From: an uncultured Bacteroides sp.
Lineage (GTDB): Bacteria > Bacteroidota > Bacteroidia > Bacteroidales > Bacteroidaceae
Direction of reading: 5' to 3'
Assembly (NCBI RefSeq): GCF_959029255.1
Contig: NZ_CAUFUE010000015.1
Coordinates: forward strand, 1 to 64,000
DNA: 64,000 nucleotides
The position numbers were made by a program, and so were the translations under genes. The notes below the pieces were generated by a model. The model was not told the DNA's origin. It saw nothing but the letters and a program-made list of their open reading frames with translations, and ran no database searches. Shown here piece after piece: positions 46,592-55,144 of the stretch. The first letter of the stretch is position 1; each line of letters opens with the position of its first letter.

Positions 46592-47095
46592 TTAAACAAA
46601 ATCCCTCAATTCTTGTTGTAGTTTCTGGCGGGTAAAGAATATGCGGCTCTTTACGGTTCCCAGCGGAAGTCCCAGCCTTTCTGCTATCTCGCGGTACTTG
46701 AAGCCGGAAACATGCATGGAGAACGGTACTTTATATTCACGCGGCAGTGCGTTGACAATGCGGTGCATCTCTTTCAAGTCGTATGCGCTTTCCGTATTAT
46801 CGGTAGTAGCTTCCCGGGGCGAATTCAGGTGGTATAGATTGTCAGTCTGGTCTACAAACGTCTGGTCACGTACCACCTTGCGGTAGTTATTTATAAAGAT
46901 GTTGCGCATGATTGTATATATCCAGCCTTTGAAATTGGTATCAGGCATATATTTGTCTTCATTATCCAAAGCTTTCAGGGAGGTTTCCTGTAGCAGGTCA
47001 TTTGCTTCTTCACGGTCGGAAGTCAGTTTGTATGCAAAACGTAATAAATCGTCTTGTGCTCCGAGCAAATCTTTTTTAAATGTAATACTATTCAT
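46592..47095 (-). CDS. ECF-type sigma factor
   Basis: A sigma-70 family protein of 167 residues with only regions 2 and 4. Region 2 includes LLRFAYKLTSDREEANDLLQ, then FKGWIYTIMRNIFINNYRK. Region 4 ends in the helix-turn-helix YREIAERLGLPLGTVKSRIF. It directs RNA polymerase to a specific regulon. No anti-sigma gene lies next to it, so its control is unclear. A TAAACTTG on the minus strand (47144-47151) may be its -7 box. It is divergent from the acyltransferase pair. Confidence 0.9.
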   Translation of the reverse strand: MNSITFKKDLLGAQDDLLRFAYKLTSDREEANDLLQETSLKALDNEDKYMPDTNFKGWIYTIMRNIFINNYRKVVRDQTFVDQTDNLYHLNSPREATTDNTESAYDLKEMHRIVNALPREYKVPFSMHVSGFKYREIAERLGLPLGTVKSRIFFTRQKLQQELRDFV

Positions 47096-47266
47096 AATGT
47101 GCTTTGTTTTTTGGTTACTAGTTCGTTTAGCTTTTCAGCGATGCAAGTTTACGAAAGTTCTTTCTCTGTGGCAGACGGATTTTAGCCAATCTTTGGGGTG
47201 AAAACTATCAATTGACAGATTTTGGGTGCTATTTGATAGAATTTGGGTGTAGTTTTCTATCAATTA

Positions 47267-47299
47267 TTTGCATTTAATTAAAAAGATGCGTTAATTTTG
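47267..47299 (+). promoter_or_regulatory. Promoter of the acyltransferase pair
   Basis: TTTG (47267-47270), then 21 bp, then TAATTTTG (47292-47299). Both boxes match the Bacteroides sigma-ABfr consensus exactly. The start codon is 25 bp downstream. Confidence 0.75.
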
Positions 47300-47323
47300 C
47301 GCAATCATTTCATCTTAAGAAGA

Positions 47324-48142
47324 ATGGCTGACGACTCTTTATTTTTGATTGACATTGATAAGATACTTCGGGAAAAAGCCCCGAGGCATGTAAAGTATAT
47401 CCCTAAATTTGTCGTATCCTACTTGAAACGCATAGTCCATCAGGATGAACTGAACGTTTTTTTAACGGAGTCGAAAGATAAGGTCGGGGTGGATTTCCTG
47501 AAAGCTTGTTTGGAGTTCCTGGATGCCAAACTGGTGGTGAAAGGTGAAGAAAACCTGCCCAAAGAAGGACTTTACACATTTGTTTCCAATCACCCGTTGG
47601 GGGGACAGGATGGTGTAGCCTTAGGTTATGTGTTGGGTTCCTTTTATAATGGTAAGGTGAAATACATGGTGAACGACCTGCTGATGAACCTGCAAGGACT
47701 GGCGCCACTCTGTATACCTATTAATAAGACAGGTAAGCAGGCGAAGGATTTTCCGAGGATGGTTGAGGCGGGGTTTGCGTCCGATGACCAACTGATAATG
47801 TTTCCTGCCGGATTGTGTTCCCGTCGCCAACATGGGGTCATTCGTGACTTGGATTGGAAGAAGGCGTTTATTGTGAAGAGCGTTGAAGCTCACCGGGATG
47901 TAGTGCCCATTCATTTTGAAGGTCGTAACTCCAACTTTTTTTATAACCTGGCAAACCTCTGTAAGGCATTAGGTATAAAGTTTAATATTGCCATGTTGTA
48001 TCTGGCAGATGAAATGTTGAAGAACCGTCATAAAACATTTACCATTACTATTGGTAAGCCTATTCCCTGGCAAACGTTCGATAAGTCGAAAACGCCTGCG
48101 CAATGGGCGCAATATGTAAAGGACATTGTATATAAATTATAG
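47324..48142 (+). CDS. glsA: Lysophospholipid-type O-acyltransferase, probable GlsA
   Basis: A PlsC-like acyltransferase of 272 residues. The catalytic region reads FVSNHPLGGQDGVAL (an NHxxGGxD variant of the HxxxxD motif, near residue 85). MFPAGLCSRRQHGVIRDLDW (near 160) is the acceptor-binding segment. With the following GNAT-type gene it resembles the Bacteroides pair that makes glycine (or ornithine) lipids. There, GlsB N-acylates the amino acid and GlsA adds the second acyl chain to the hydroxyl group. The gene name rests on that pairing and on recall, not on a search. The frame extends nine codons upstream, but the ATG at 47324 fits the promoter better. Confidence 0.75.
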   Translation: MADDSLFLIDIDKILREKAPRHVKYIPKFVVSYLKRIVHQDELNVFLTESKDKVGVDFLKACLEFLDAKLVVKGEENLPKEGLYTFVSNHPLGGQDGVALGYVLGSFYNGKVKYMVNDLLMNLQGLAPLCIPINKTGKQAKDFPRMVEAGFASDDQLIMFPAGLCSRRQHGVIRDLDWKKAFIVKSVEAHRDVVPIHFEGRNSNFFYNLANLCKALGIKFNIAMLYLADEMLKNRHKTFTITIGKPIPWQTFDKSKTPAQWAQYVKDIVYKL

Positions 48143-48229
48143 ATTGAAAATTAGAAATTAAAGAACTGGAGAGCTGAAAAAGGGGAATATCTCTTCATTT
48201 TTCACTTCTCTATTCTCAATTTAAGTAAT
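48143..48229. repeat. AT-rich hairpin between glsA and glsB
   Basis: GATTGAAAATTAGAAATTAA on the left and TTTTTCACTTCTCTATTCTC on the right are partly complementary, with GAGAGCTGAAAAAGGGGAAT between them. It is another gene-border repeat hairpin, similar in plan to those of the dcw cluster. Confidence 0.45.
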
Positions 48230-49216
48230 ATGGAAGATATAATTGCACCGATTAGCAAAGAACTGTTGAAAGCCGAGTTGACCGAAGACAAGCGCTTGCG
48301 CATGACGAACAAAAGTAATAATCAGATATACATTATTACGGCTCAGGACTCTCCGAATATCATGAAAGAGATTGGACGTCTGCGTGAAATCGCATTCCGT
48401 GCTGCGGGGGGTGGAACGGGTATGTCAATGGATATCGATGAATACGATATCATGGACAATCCTTATAAACAGTTGATTGTCTGGAACCCGGAGGCAGAAG
48501 AAATTCTAGGCGGTTATCGCTATATTCTAGGTACGGAAGTTCGCTTTGATGAGCATGGCGCACCTATCTTGGCTACATCGCACATGTTCAACTTCTCTGA
48601 AAAGTTCCTCAAGGAGTATCTTCCCACTACAATCGAGCTGGGCCGTTCATTCGTTACTTTGGAATATCAATCTACCCGTGCCGGCAGCAAAGGACTGTTT
48701 GCGCTGGATAATTTATGGGACGGTTTGGGAGCATTGACTGTGGTTATGCCCAACGTGAAATACTTCTTTGGTAAAGTAACCATGTATCCGAGCTATCATC
48801 GCCAGGGACGTGACATGATTCTTTATTTCCTGAAGAAACATTTTGGGGATAAAGATAACCTGATTACTCCGATGAAACCGTTGGAAATGGAAGCGAAAGA
48901 GTCTGATTTGGCCGCTTTGTTCTGTAAAGATACCTTCAAGGAAGACTATAAGATATTGAATTGCGAGATACGTAAGTTGGGTTATAACATCCCTCCTTTG
49001 GTGAATGCTTATATGAGTCTTAGCCCCACTATGCGTATGTTCGGGACTGCCATTAACTATGGCTTTGGTGATGTGGAGGAAACGGGTATCCTGATTGCGG
49101 TGGACGAGATACTGGCAGATAAGCGTGTCCGTCACATCCAGTCTTTTATAGAAAGTGAACCGGAAGCCTGCAAACTAACTTCCGGTGCAAATAAAATCTT
49201 CTATCCGAGCAGATAG
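48230..49216 (+). CDS. glsB: GNAT-type N-acyltransferase, probable GlsB
   Basis: A protein of 328 residues of the hemolysin/OlsB-like GNAT group. Typical pieces are EIGRLREIAFRAAGGGTG (near residue 48), a segment around 88-105 (EEILGGYRYILGT) and ELGRSFVTLEYQ (near 135). The family attaches 3-hydroxy fatty acids to the amino group of an amino acid. In Bacteroides the orthologous gene is needed for glycine lipid synthesis, and its partner lies directly upstream, as here. The specific amino acid acceptor cannot be read from the sequence. Confidence 0.75.
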   Translation: MEDIIAPISKELLKAELTEDKRLRMTNKSNNQIYIITAQDSPNIMKEIGRLREIAFRAAGGGTGMSMDIDEYDIMDNPYKQLIVWNPEAEEILGGYRYILGTEVRFDEHGAPILATSHMFNFSEKFLKEYLPTTIELGRSFVTLEYQSTRAGSKGLFALDNLWDGLGALTVVMPNVKYFFGKVTMYPSYHRQGRDMILYFLKKHFGDKDNLITPMKPLEMEAKESDLAALFCKDTFKEDYKILNCEIRKLGYNIPPLVNAYMSLSPTMRMFGTAINYGFGDVEETGILIAVDEILADKRVRHIQSFIESEPEACKLTSGANKIFYPSR

Positions 49217-49234
49217 GTTGGATGGGCAGACAGG

Positions 49235-50560
49235 TTAAACGGCCGGAAGGCTGTTCCCGTTGATTTTCCTGTAAAGGTCGAGCGCAAAGACATCCGTCAT
49301 GCCGGAAATATAATCCAATACCGCCTGTATTCTTTCGTAGAGTACGGGCGCTTTTATGTTATATTGTCCCGACACACGGTTGATGAGCAGTTGCGAATAC
49401 GCTTTTTCCGGAGAACGTACGGCTTCAATCATCAGGTCGAGCAAGGTGCTGATGATGCGGAAACCCGCCAGCTCAATGTCCAGTACATCGCGCGAACGGT
49501 AAATCTTCTGCAAAGAAACATCTGCGCAATGTTTGTAAGCGGAAGCGGGCAAATCGGAAATGTGTTTAATCAGACTCCCTTTGAAATCTCCTTCCAGAAT
49601 TTTTGTTTCGTTGTCCAAGAAGGCTTGGGTGCACTCCCGAATCAGCAACCCGATGACACAAGAACGCAGATATCCGATTTGTTCGTTTACGTCGCTGACA
49701 ATCTCCAGTGTCTTCAACATGTGCGATTTCCGTTCTTCGGGGAAATAGGAAAGAAGTAAATCCTGCGTTTCACGCGTGGTGAGTATCTTCAGCTTGTGTG
49801 CGTCTTCAATATCCATCATCTGGTAGCAGATGTCGTCCGCAGCTTCCACCAGATAAACCAATGGGTGCCGGGCATATTCCAAAGGACAGTCGTTCAACTT
49901 CTTCATGCCCAGTTCCTCGGCTATCTGCCGGAAACTGCCCTCCTCTGTCGTAAAGAAACCGAACTTGGACTTTTTTCCCGCAAGGCTCGATGAAAAGGGA
50001 TATTTTACGATACTTGCCAAGGTAGAATAGGTCAAAACAAACCCTCCTTTTCTCCGTCCTTCAAACTGGTGGGTGAGCAGGCGGAAGGCATTGGCGTTTC
50101 CTTCAAAGTGGGTCAGGTCTTCCCATTGTTCCGCAGTCAGGTCTTTTTTCAGTAGCGTGCCTTTCCCTTCGGAGAAGAAAGTAGAAATAGCACGTTCACC
50201 GGAATGCCCGAAGGGTGGGTTGCCCAAATCATGAGCCAGGCAAGCGGCGGATACGATAGACCCTATTTCCGGCAAGTAAGAATTTTGAAGTTCCGGTCGT
50301 TGCGCAAGGATGGCTTTGGCTACATCATTGCCCAGCGAACGGCCTACGCAAGATACTTCCAGGCTATGCGTCAATCGGTTATGTACGAAAATACTACCGG
50401 GCAGAGGAAATACCTGTGTCTTATTCTGTAATCTTCTGAAGGGAGCAGAAAAGACAAGCCGGTCATAATCACGTTGGAACTCAGAGCGGTTTTCGCGCCG
50501 TTCTTCATGAAATTCTTCCAAACCGAAACGTTTGGCGGAGATGAGGGTGGTCCAATCCAT
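49235..50560 (-). CDS. dgt: Deoxyguanosinetriphosphate triphosphohydrolase
   Basis: An HD-domain enzyme of 441 residues that splits dGTP to deoxyguanosine and triphosphate. The opening FHEERRENRSEFQRDYDRL and FRRLQNKTQVFPL are typical. The metal-binding set is H in NRLTHSLEVS, HD in CLAHDLGNPPFGHSGE, and a later D in VEAADDICYQMMDIEDAH. It is divergent from the dUTPase gene, so two dNTP-pool enzymes share one regulatory gap. A GTG one codon upstream of the chosen ATG is an alternative start. Confidence 0.93.
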   Translation of the reverse strand: MDWTTLISAKRFGLEEFHEERRENRSEFQRDYDRLVFSAPFRRLQNKTQVFPLPGSIFVHNRLTHSLEVSCVGRSLGNDVAKAILAQRPELQNSYLPEIGSIVSAACLAHDLGNPPFGHSGERAISTFFSEGKGTLLKKDLTAEQWEDLTHFEGNANAFRLLTHQFEGRRKGGFVLTYSTLASIVKYPFSSSLAGKKSKFGFFTTEEGSFRQIAEELGMKKLNDCPLEYARHPLVYLVEAADDICYQMMDIEDAHKLKILTTRETQDLLLSYFPEERKSHMLKTLEIVSDVNEQIGYLRSCVIGLLIRECTQAFLDNETKILEGDFKGSLIKHISDLPASAYKHCADVSLQKIYRSRDVLDIELAGFRIISTLLDLMIEAVRSPEKAYSQLLINRVSGQYNIKAPVLYERIQAVLDYISGMTDVFALDLYRKINGNSLPAV

Positions 50561-50567
50561 CACTTTA

Positions 50568-50778
50568 TTTACGATTTTACGATGTACGATTTACGATTGA
50601 AATTACTGTTGTAACAGCTTCGTTTCTCATTATTTAACTGCAAATGTATCACTATTTACTTCAAAATCCGTAATTTCGCCCGTTAAATAAGTGCTAATGT
50701 GCAATTATCATATAAATTAATTGTGATAATATGCTTAGTAAATAGAGTAATATTAATCGTACATCGTAAAATCGTAAA
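50568..50778. repeat. Perfect 24-bp inverted repeat framing the dgt-dut gap
   Basis: Arms 50568-50591 and 50755-50778 are exact reverse complements (core ATCGTACATCGTAAAATCGT). Each ends 7-8 nt before the start codon of dgt or dut, so both mRNAs would carry the same 24-nt leader segment. The unit belongs to the same family as the repeats before ftsI and ftsA. A minus-strand TACATTTG (50641-50648) is a likely dgt -7 box. Confidence 0.8.
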
Positions 50779-50786
50779 TCATAATC

Positions 50787-51218
50787 ATGAACGTTCAGAT
50801 TATCAATAAATCAAAGCATCCGCTACCCGCCTATGCAACTGAATTGTCCGCCGGTATGGATCTCCGTGCCAATCTTTCCGAGCCCATTTCCCTGCAACCG
50901 ATGCAGCGCTGCCTGGTTCCTACGGGACTGTACATCGCGTTACCCGCAGGCTATGAAGCACAAGTCCGTCCGCGTAGCGGGTTGGCTATCAAGAAAGGAG
51001 TTACCGTTCTTAATTCACCGGGAACGATTGATGCCGATTACCGGGGTGAAATTTGCATCATTCTGGTAAATCTTTCTTCGGAAACCTTTGTGATTGAAGA
51101 CGGGGAACGCATTGCCCAGATGGTCATAGCCCGCCATGAACAACCTATCTTGCTGGAAGTTGAAGTGTTGGATGAAACAGAACGCGGTGCCGGTGGTTTC
51201 GGTCACACGGGTGTATAA
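50787..51218 (+). CDS. dut: dUTP diphosphatase
   Basis: Trimeric dUTPase of 143 residues that hydrolyses dUTP to dUMP and keeps uracil out of DNA. All five motifs are visible: AGMDLRA, PRSGLAIKKG, GTIDADYRGEI, GERIAQMVI and the C-terminal RGAGGFGHTG that closes the active site. Length is standard. It is divergent from dgt and followed after 11 bp by a TPR lipoprotein gene, with which it is probably co-transcribed. Confidence 0.97.
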   Translation: MNVQIINKSKHPLPAYATELSAGMDLRANLSEPISLQPMQRCLVPTGLYIALPAGYEAQVRPRSGLAIKKGVTVLNSPGTIDADYRGEICIILVNLSSETFVIEDGERIAQMVIARHEQPILLEVEVLDETERGAGGFGHTGV

Positions 51219-51229
51219 GGAAGTTTTAA

Positions 51230-52987
51230 ATGAAAAATAGAAGAATTCTAACTATCGCATGCTTACTGGTCTGTATCCTGTTTGCTTCTTGCGGAACTTC
51301 CCGCAGGGGAGTCAAAGGTCAATCGGCGGATGTGGCTGTGGAGCTTACTCCCGAGCAGCAACGTAAGTACGATTATTTCTTTCTGGAAGCTGCCCGGTTG
51401 AAAATCCAGAAAGAATATGCCGCTGCTTTTAATTTGCTTCAGCATTGCCTGACCATCAACCCGAATGCTTCGTCGGCTTTATATGAGTTGGCACAGTATT
51501 ATATCTACCTGAAACAGGTGCCGCAAGGTCAGGCTGCTCTTGAAAAAGCGGTGGAGAACGATCCCGATAACTATTGGTACAGCCAGGGGTTGGCAAATCT
51601 TTATCAGCAGCAGAATGAGACGGAAAAGGCTAAAAAGTTGCTGGAGGGTATGGCTGCACGCTTTCCCGATAAGTTAGACCCGCTATATGCCTTGCTTGAA
51701 ATTTATAATCAGGGAGAGGAATATGACAAAGTGATTGCCACTCTGAACCGCTTGGAGGAGAAGATGGGTAAGAACGAGCAGATAAGTATGGAGAAATTCC
51801 GTATCTATTTGCAGATGAAAGATAACAAGAATGCTTTCAACGAAATTGAAAGCCTGGTTGCCGAATACCCCATGGATACACGCTATCAGGTTGTCTTGGG
51901 TGATGTTTATCTGCAAAATGGAAAGAAAGAGGAAGCCTATAACCTCTATCGGAAAGTGCTGGATGCAGAACCTGATAATGCGATGGCTATGTATTCGCTG
52001 GCTTCTTATTACGATGCTACCGGGCAAAAGGAACTCTACCAGCAACAGTTGGACACTTTATTGCTGAACAAAAAAGTGGCTCCGGATACAAAGTTGAACG
52101 TAATGCGCCAATTCATCATTCAGAATGAACAGGAGAGTAAAGACAGTACTTTGGTTATTAATCTTTTCAACCGTATTTTGGAGCAAGAACCTGACGACGC
52201 GCAACTGCCGATGCTGTATGCCCAATATCTCCTTTCCAAAGGAATGAACAAAGAGTCATTACCCGTTTTACGTCAAGTGTTGGAGATTGAACCGACCAAT
52301 ACCGCCGCCCGGATGATGCTGCTTGGTGAAGCGGTACGTAAGGAAGACTATACCGATGTTATCGGTTTGTGCGAAGCGGGGATTGAAGCCAATCCTGACA
52401 TGCTGGAGTTCTATTTCTATCTGGCTATCGCCTATAATCAGGCGGAACGGACGGATGATGTCATTGCCGTTTGCCAAAAGGCGTTGACGCACGTGACGGA
52501 TAATAGTAAGAAAGAGGTAGTATCGGACTTCTACTCTATTTTGGGCGATGCCTATCATACCAAAGACTTAAACAAAGAAGCCTACGCGGCTTATGATTCT
52601 GCGTTGGTTTATAATTCTTCGAATATCGGAGCGCTGAACAATTATGCCTATTATCTTTCGGTTGAGCGTCGTGACTTGGATAAAGCCGAGGAAATGAGTT
52701 ATAAAACGGTAAAGGCCGACCCTAAAAACTCCACTTACCTGGATACATACGCCTGGATACTCTTTGAAAAAGGCAACTATGCCGAAGCCCGTCTTTATAT
52801 AGACGAAGCGATGAAGAATGATGAGACGAAAAGTGATGTCATTGTGGAGCATTGCGGTGATATCTACTATATGACGGGTGATGTGGACGGTGCGCTGAAA
52901 TATTGGAAACAAGCTCTTGAAATGGGCAGCAAGTCCAAGACAATTAAACAGAAAATACAGAAAAAGAAATTTATTATGGGTGATTAA
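51230..52987 (+). CDS. Tetratricopeptide repeat lipoprotein
   Basis: A lipoprotein of 585 residues (CILFASCGTSRRG lipobox). At least eight TPR-like helical pairs run through it, for example AAFNLLQHCLTINPNASSAL, AALEKAVENDPDNYWYSQGL and AYNLYRKVLDAEPDNAMAMY. It is probably an envelope scaffold protein; no enzyme motif is seen. The position between dut and a DUF4292/EnvC pair appears to be a conserved Bacteroides arrangement, which suggests an envelope role, but the function is unknown. Confidence 0.85.
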   Translation: MKNRRILTIACLLVCILFASCGTSRRGVKGQSADVAVELTPEQQRKYDYFFLEAARLKIQKEYAAAFNLLQHCLTINPNASSALYELAQYYIYLKQVPQGQAALEKAVENDPDNYWYSQGLANLYQQQNETEKAKKLLEGMAARFPDKLDPLYALLEIYNQGEEYDKVIATLNRLEEKMGKNEQISMEKFRIYLQMKDNKNAFNEIESLVAEYPMDTRYQVVLGDVYLQNGKKEEAYNLYRKVLDAEPDNAMAMYSLASYYDATGQKELYQQQLDTLLLNKKVAPDTKLNVMRQFIIQNEQESKDSTLVINLFNRILEQEPDDAQLPMLYAQYLLSKGMNKESLPVLRQVLEIEPTNTAARMMLLGEAVRKEDYTDVIGLCEAGIEANPDMLEFYFYLAIAYNQAERTDDVIAVCQKALTHVTDNSKKEVVSDFYSILGDAYHTKDLNKEAYAAYDSALVYNSSNIGALNNYAYYLSVERRDLDKAEEMSYKTVKADPKNSTYLDTYAWILFEKGNYAEARLYIDEAMKNDETKSDVIVEHCGDIYYMTGDVDGALKYWKQALEMGSKSKTIKQKIQKKKFIMGD

Positions 52988-53012
52988 TCGCAGTTAATCA
53001 ATTCATGTTTTA

Positions 53013-53594
53013 ATGATTAAGATAATGAGACAAAATAATATTTATGCATCGGTTCTCTTTTTACTGTTGGCGGTGTGTTTAGCGGGGTGTAAAACTACCC
53101 GTAAAGCGGAAACTTCCGTATTGCCGGGAACCCGCTATCTCTCTTCCAAGGTAAAGTTGACCGTTCCCACAAAAGAAGCTGTCTTTACCGTGAACGGGAC
53201 GATGAAATTGATAAGCGGCGAACTCATGCAACTTTCTTTCCAAATGCCGATTATCCGTACGGAAGTTGCCCGCCTGGAGGTGACGCCGGAAACCATACTG
53301 CTGATAGACCGCATGGGTAAACGCTATGTGAGGGCCACCCGGAAAGAACTGAAAGATGTCTTACCCAAGAAGGCTGACTTTGCCCATTTGGAGAAGATAC
53401 TTTTCGAGGCGGCTAAGCCCAATGGGAAGAAAGCGCTCAGTGGCAAGGAATTGGGCATTCCCTCCCTTGAAAAAGGTAAAATAGAGTTATCTAATTTCTC
53501 TGAAAATAAATTCTCCTTGGCTCCTACGCAAGTGTCCCCCAAATACACCCAAGTAGAGTTAAGTGAAATATTAGAAATGCTGATGAGCTTATGA
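53013..53594 (+). CDS. DUF4292 family lipoprotein
   Basis: A protein of 193 residues with a lipobox at VCLAGCKTTRK. The body reads like a LolA/LppX-type half-barrel (KLTVPTKEAVFTVNGTMKLI, MQLSFQMPIIRTEVARLEVT, ETILLIDRMGKRYVRATRKE), which fits DUF4292. Such folds can carry lipid or lipoprotein cargo, but no function is established. Its stop overlaps the start of the EnvC-like gene by four bases, so the two are translationally coupled. It may begin at ATG 53013 or at the ATG four codons later. Confidence 0.8.
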   Translation: MIKIMRQNNIYASVLFLLLAVCLAGCKTTRKAETSVLPGTRYLSSKVKLTVPTKEAVFTVNGTMKLISGELMQLSFQMPIIRTEVARLEVTPETILLIDRMGKRYVRATRKELKDVLPKKADFAHLEKILFEAAKPNGKKALSGKELGIPSLEKGKIELSNFSENKFSLAPTQVSPKYTQVELSEILEMLMSL

Positions 53595-54895
53595 GACGTT
53601 TGCTTTGTATTTTAAGTTGTTGTTTCTGTCTTGTTCTTCCACTTCTGGCGCAGTCCAATAAACTGATAAAGGAACTGGAGAACAAACGCGGTGCCCTGCA
53701 AAAGCAGATTGCCGAGTCGGAAACACTTCTGAAAACTACAAAGAAAACGGTAGGCAGCCAGTTGAACGGACTTGCCGCGTTGACCGGGCAAATTGAAGAA
53801 CGCAAACGTTACATCCTTACCATCAATAGTGATATGGAGTCCATTAATCGTGAGTTGGGCTCTTTGGAACGCCAGTTGGGGCGCTTGCAACGTGACTTGA
53901 GGGATAAGAAGAAAAAATATGAATCCTCCGTACAGTATCTTTATAAGAACCGATCCATTGAAGAAAAGCTGATGTTTATCTTCTCGGCAGAGAGCCTGGC
54001 GCAGACCTATCGCCGACTGCGTTATGTACGCGAATATGCCACTTATCAACGTTTGCAAGGTGAAGAAGTGCTCAAGAAACAAGAGCAGGTAAACCGCAAG
54101 AAGACTGAGTTGCGGCAAGTTAAAGCCGCTAAAGAAGGTTTGCTGAAAGAACGTGAGGCTGAAAAAGCGAAGCTCGAGGCTCAGGAAAAGGAAAAGCGTG
54201 CCTTGCTTGCCGACCTTCAGAAAAAACAGCGCGGCATACAAAACGAACTGGCGAAGAAACGCCGGGAGGCTACCCAACTTAATAATCGCATTGACCGCCT
54301 GATAGCCGAAGAAATAGAAAAGGCCCGCAAGCGTGCCGAAGAAGAAGCGCGTCGTGAAGCGGCTGCACGTAAAAAGGAGGGAGCGAAAAACGGACAATCG
54401 GCCCCTGCAACTACTTCTTCAAAGACTAAAGCTGCTCCTTTGGATGCTTATGCCATGAGTAAAGCCGATCGCGAATTGTCGGGTAACTTTGTTAATAACC
54501 GTGGTAAACTTCCCATGCCTATCAGTGGCCCTTATATTATTACCAGTCACTACGGACAGTATTCGGTAGAGGGGCTTCGCAACGTCAAGTTGGATAATAA
54601 AGGGATTGATATCCAGGGTAAGCCCGGAGCTCAAGCTCGTGCCATCTTTGATGGAAAAGTAGCCGCTGTCTTTAAACTGAACGGCCTGTTTAATATCCTC
54701 ATTCGCCACGGTGCCTACATCTCCGTATATTGCAATCTGGCTTCCGCTTCTGTAAAACAAGGAGATACGGTGACTACCAAGCAGAATATCGGCCAGGTGT
54801 TTTCCGACGGAGCCGATGCCGGGCGCACTGTACTTCACTTCCAATTGCGTAAGGAAAAGGAAAAGCTAAATCCGGAACCTTGGTTGAACAGATAA
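53591..54895 (+). CDS. EnvC-like murein hydrolase activator (M23 domain)
   Basis: A protein of 434 residues with a signal peptide (LPLLAQSNK). A long coiled coil (about 20-260) is rich in Lys, Glu, Arg and Ala. A C-terminal LytM/M23 domain (about 310-434) includes ITSHYGQYSVEGLRNVKLDN, GIDIQGKPGAQARAIFDGKV and TVLHFQLRKEKEKLNPEPWL. The canonical zinc ligands are mostly missing: HxxxD is replaced by LDNKGIDI and HxH by LHFQL. The domain is therefore probably catalytically inactive and activates amidases, as EnvC does. The overlap with the DUF4292 gene suggests a shared role in the envelope. Confidence 0.88.
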   Translation: MRRLLCILSCCFCLVLPLLAQSNKLIKELENKRGALQKQIAESETLLKTTKKTVGSQLNGLAALTGQIEERKRYILTINSDMESINRELGSLERQLGRLQRDLRDKKKKYESSVQYLYKNRSIEEKLMFIFSAESLAQTYRRLRYVREYATYQRLQGEEVLKKQEQVNRKKTELRQVKAAKEGLLKEREAEKAKLEAQEKEKRALLADLQKKQRGIQNELAKKRREATQLNNRIDRLIAEEIEKARKRAEEEARREAAARKKEGAKNGQSAPATTSSKTKAAPLDAYAMSKADRELSGNFVNNRGKLPMPISGPYIITSHYGQYSVEGLRNVKLDNKGIDIQGKPGAQARAIFDGKVAAVFKLNGLFNILIRHGAYISVYCNLASASVKQGDTVTTKQNIGQVFSDGADAGRTVLHFQLRKEKEKLNPEPWLNR

Positions 54896-54929
54896 TGAAA
54901 ATATAGCGAACCGATTGAGGACAAGAGAA

Positions 54930-55094
54930 GGTATACATGGTATAGGCTCTATTTTTTTTGAGTTTAATCTGGAAACAGGAAAAACAAGTGCTTATCTACC
55001 ATTTGTGAGGTCGAAAACTATAGGACAATCAAGTGTGGCGCTAAATCATCCATGTGATTATATCAATGAAACAATGGATTTAGATATTTCTTAA
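54930..55094 (+). pseudogene. C-terminal coding remnant
   Basis: An open stretch without a start codon encodes IFFEFNLETGKTSAYLPF and ends in MDLDIS before a TAA. Composition and reading look like the tail of a real protein, not random sequence, but the 5' part is gone and the M23 gene ends directly upstream. The parent family is not identified; a propeller lipoprotein is possible given the neighbours. Confidence 0.4.
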
Positions 55095-55144
55095 TGGATA
55101 AAGATTAGTAAGAGGGTTATATGTCTTTTTAAGTATTTTTGAAC

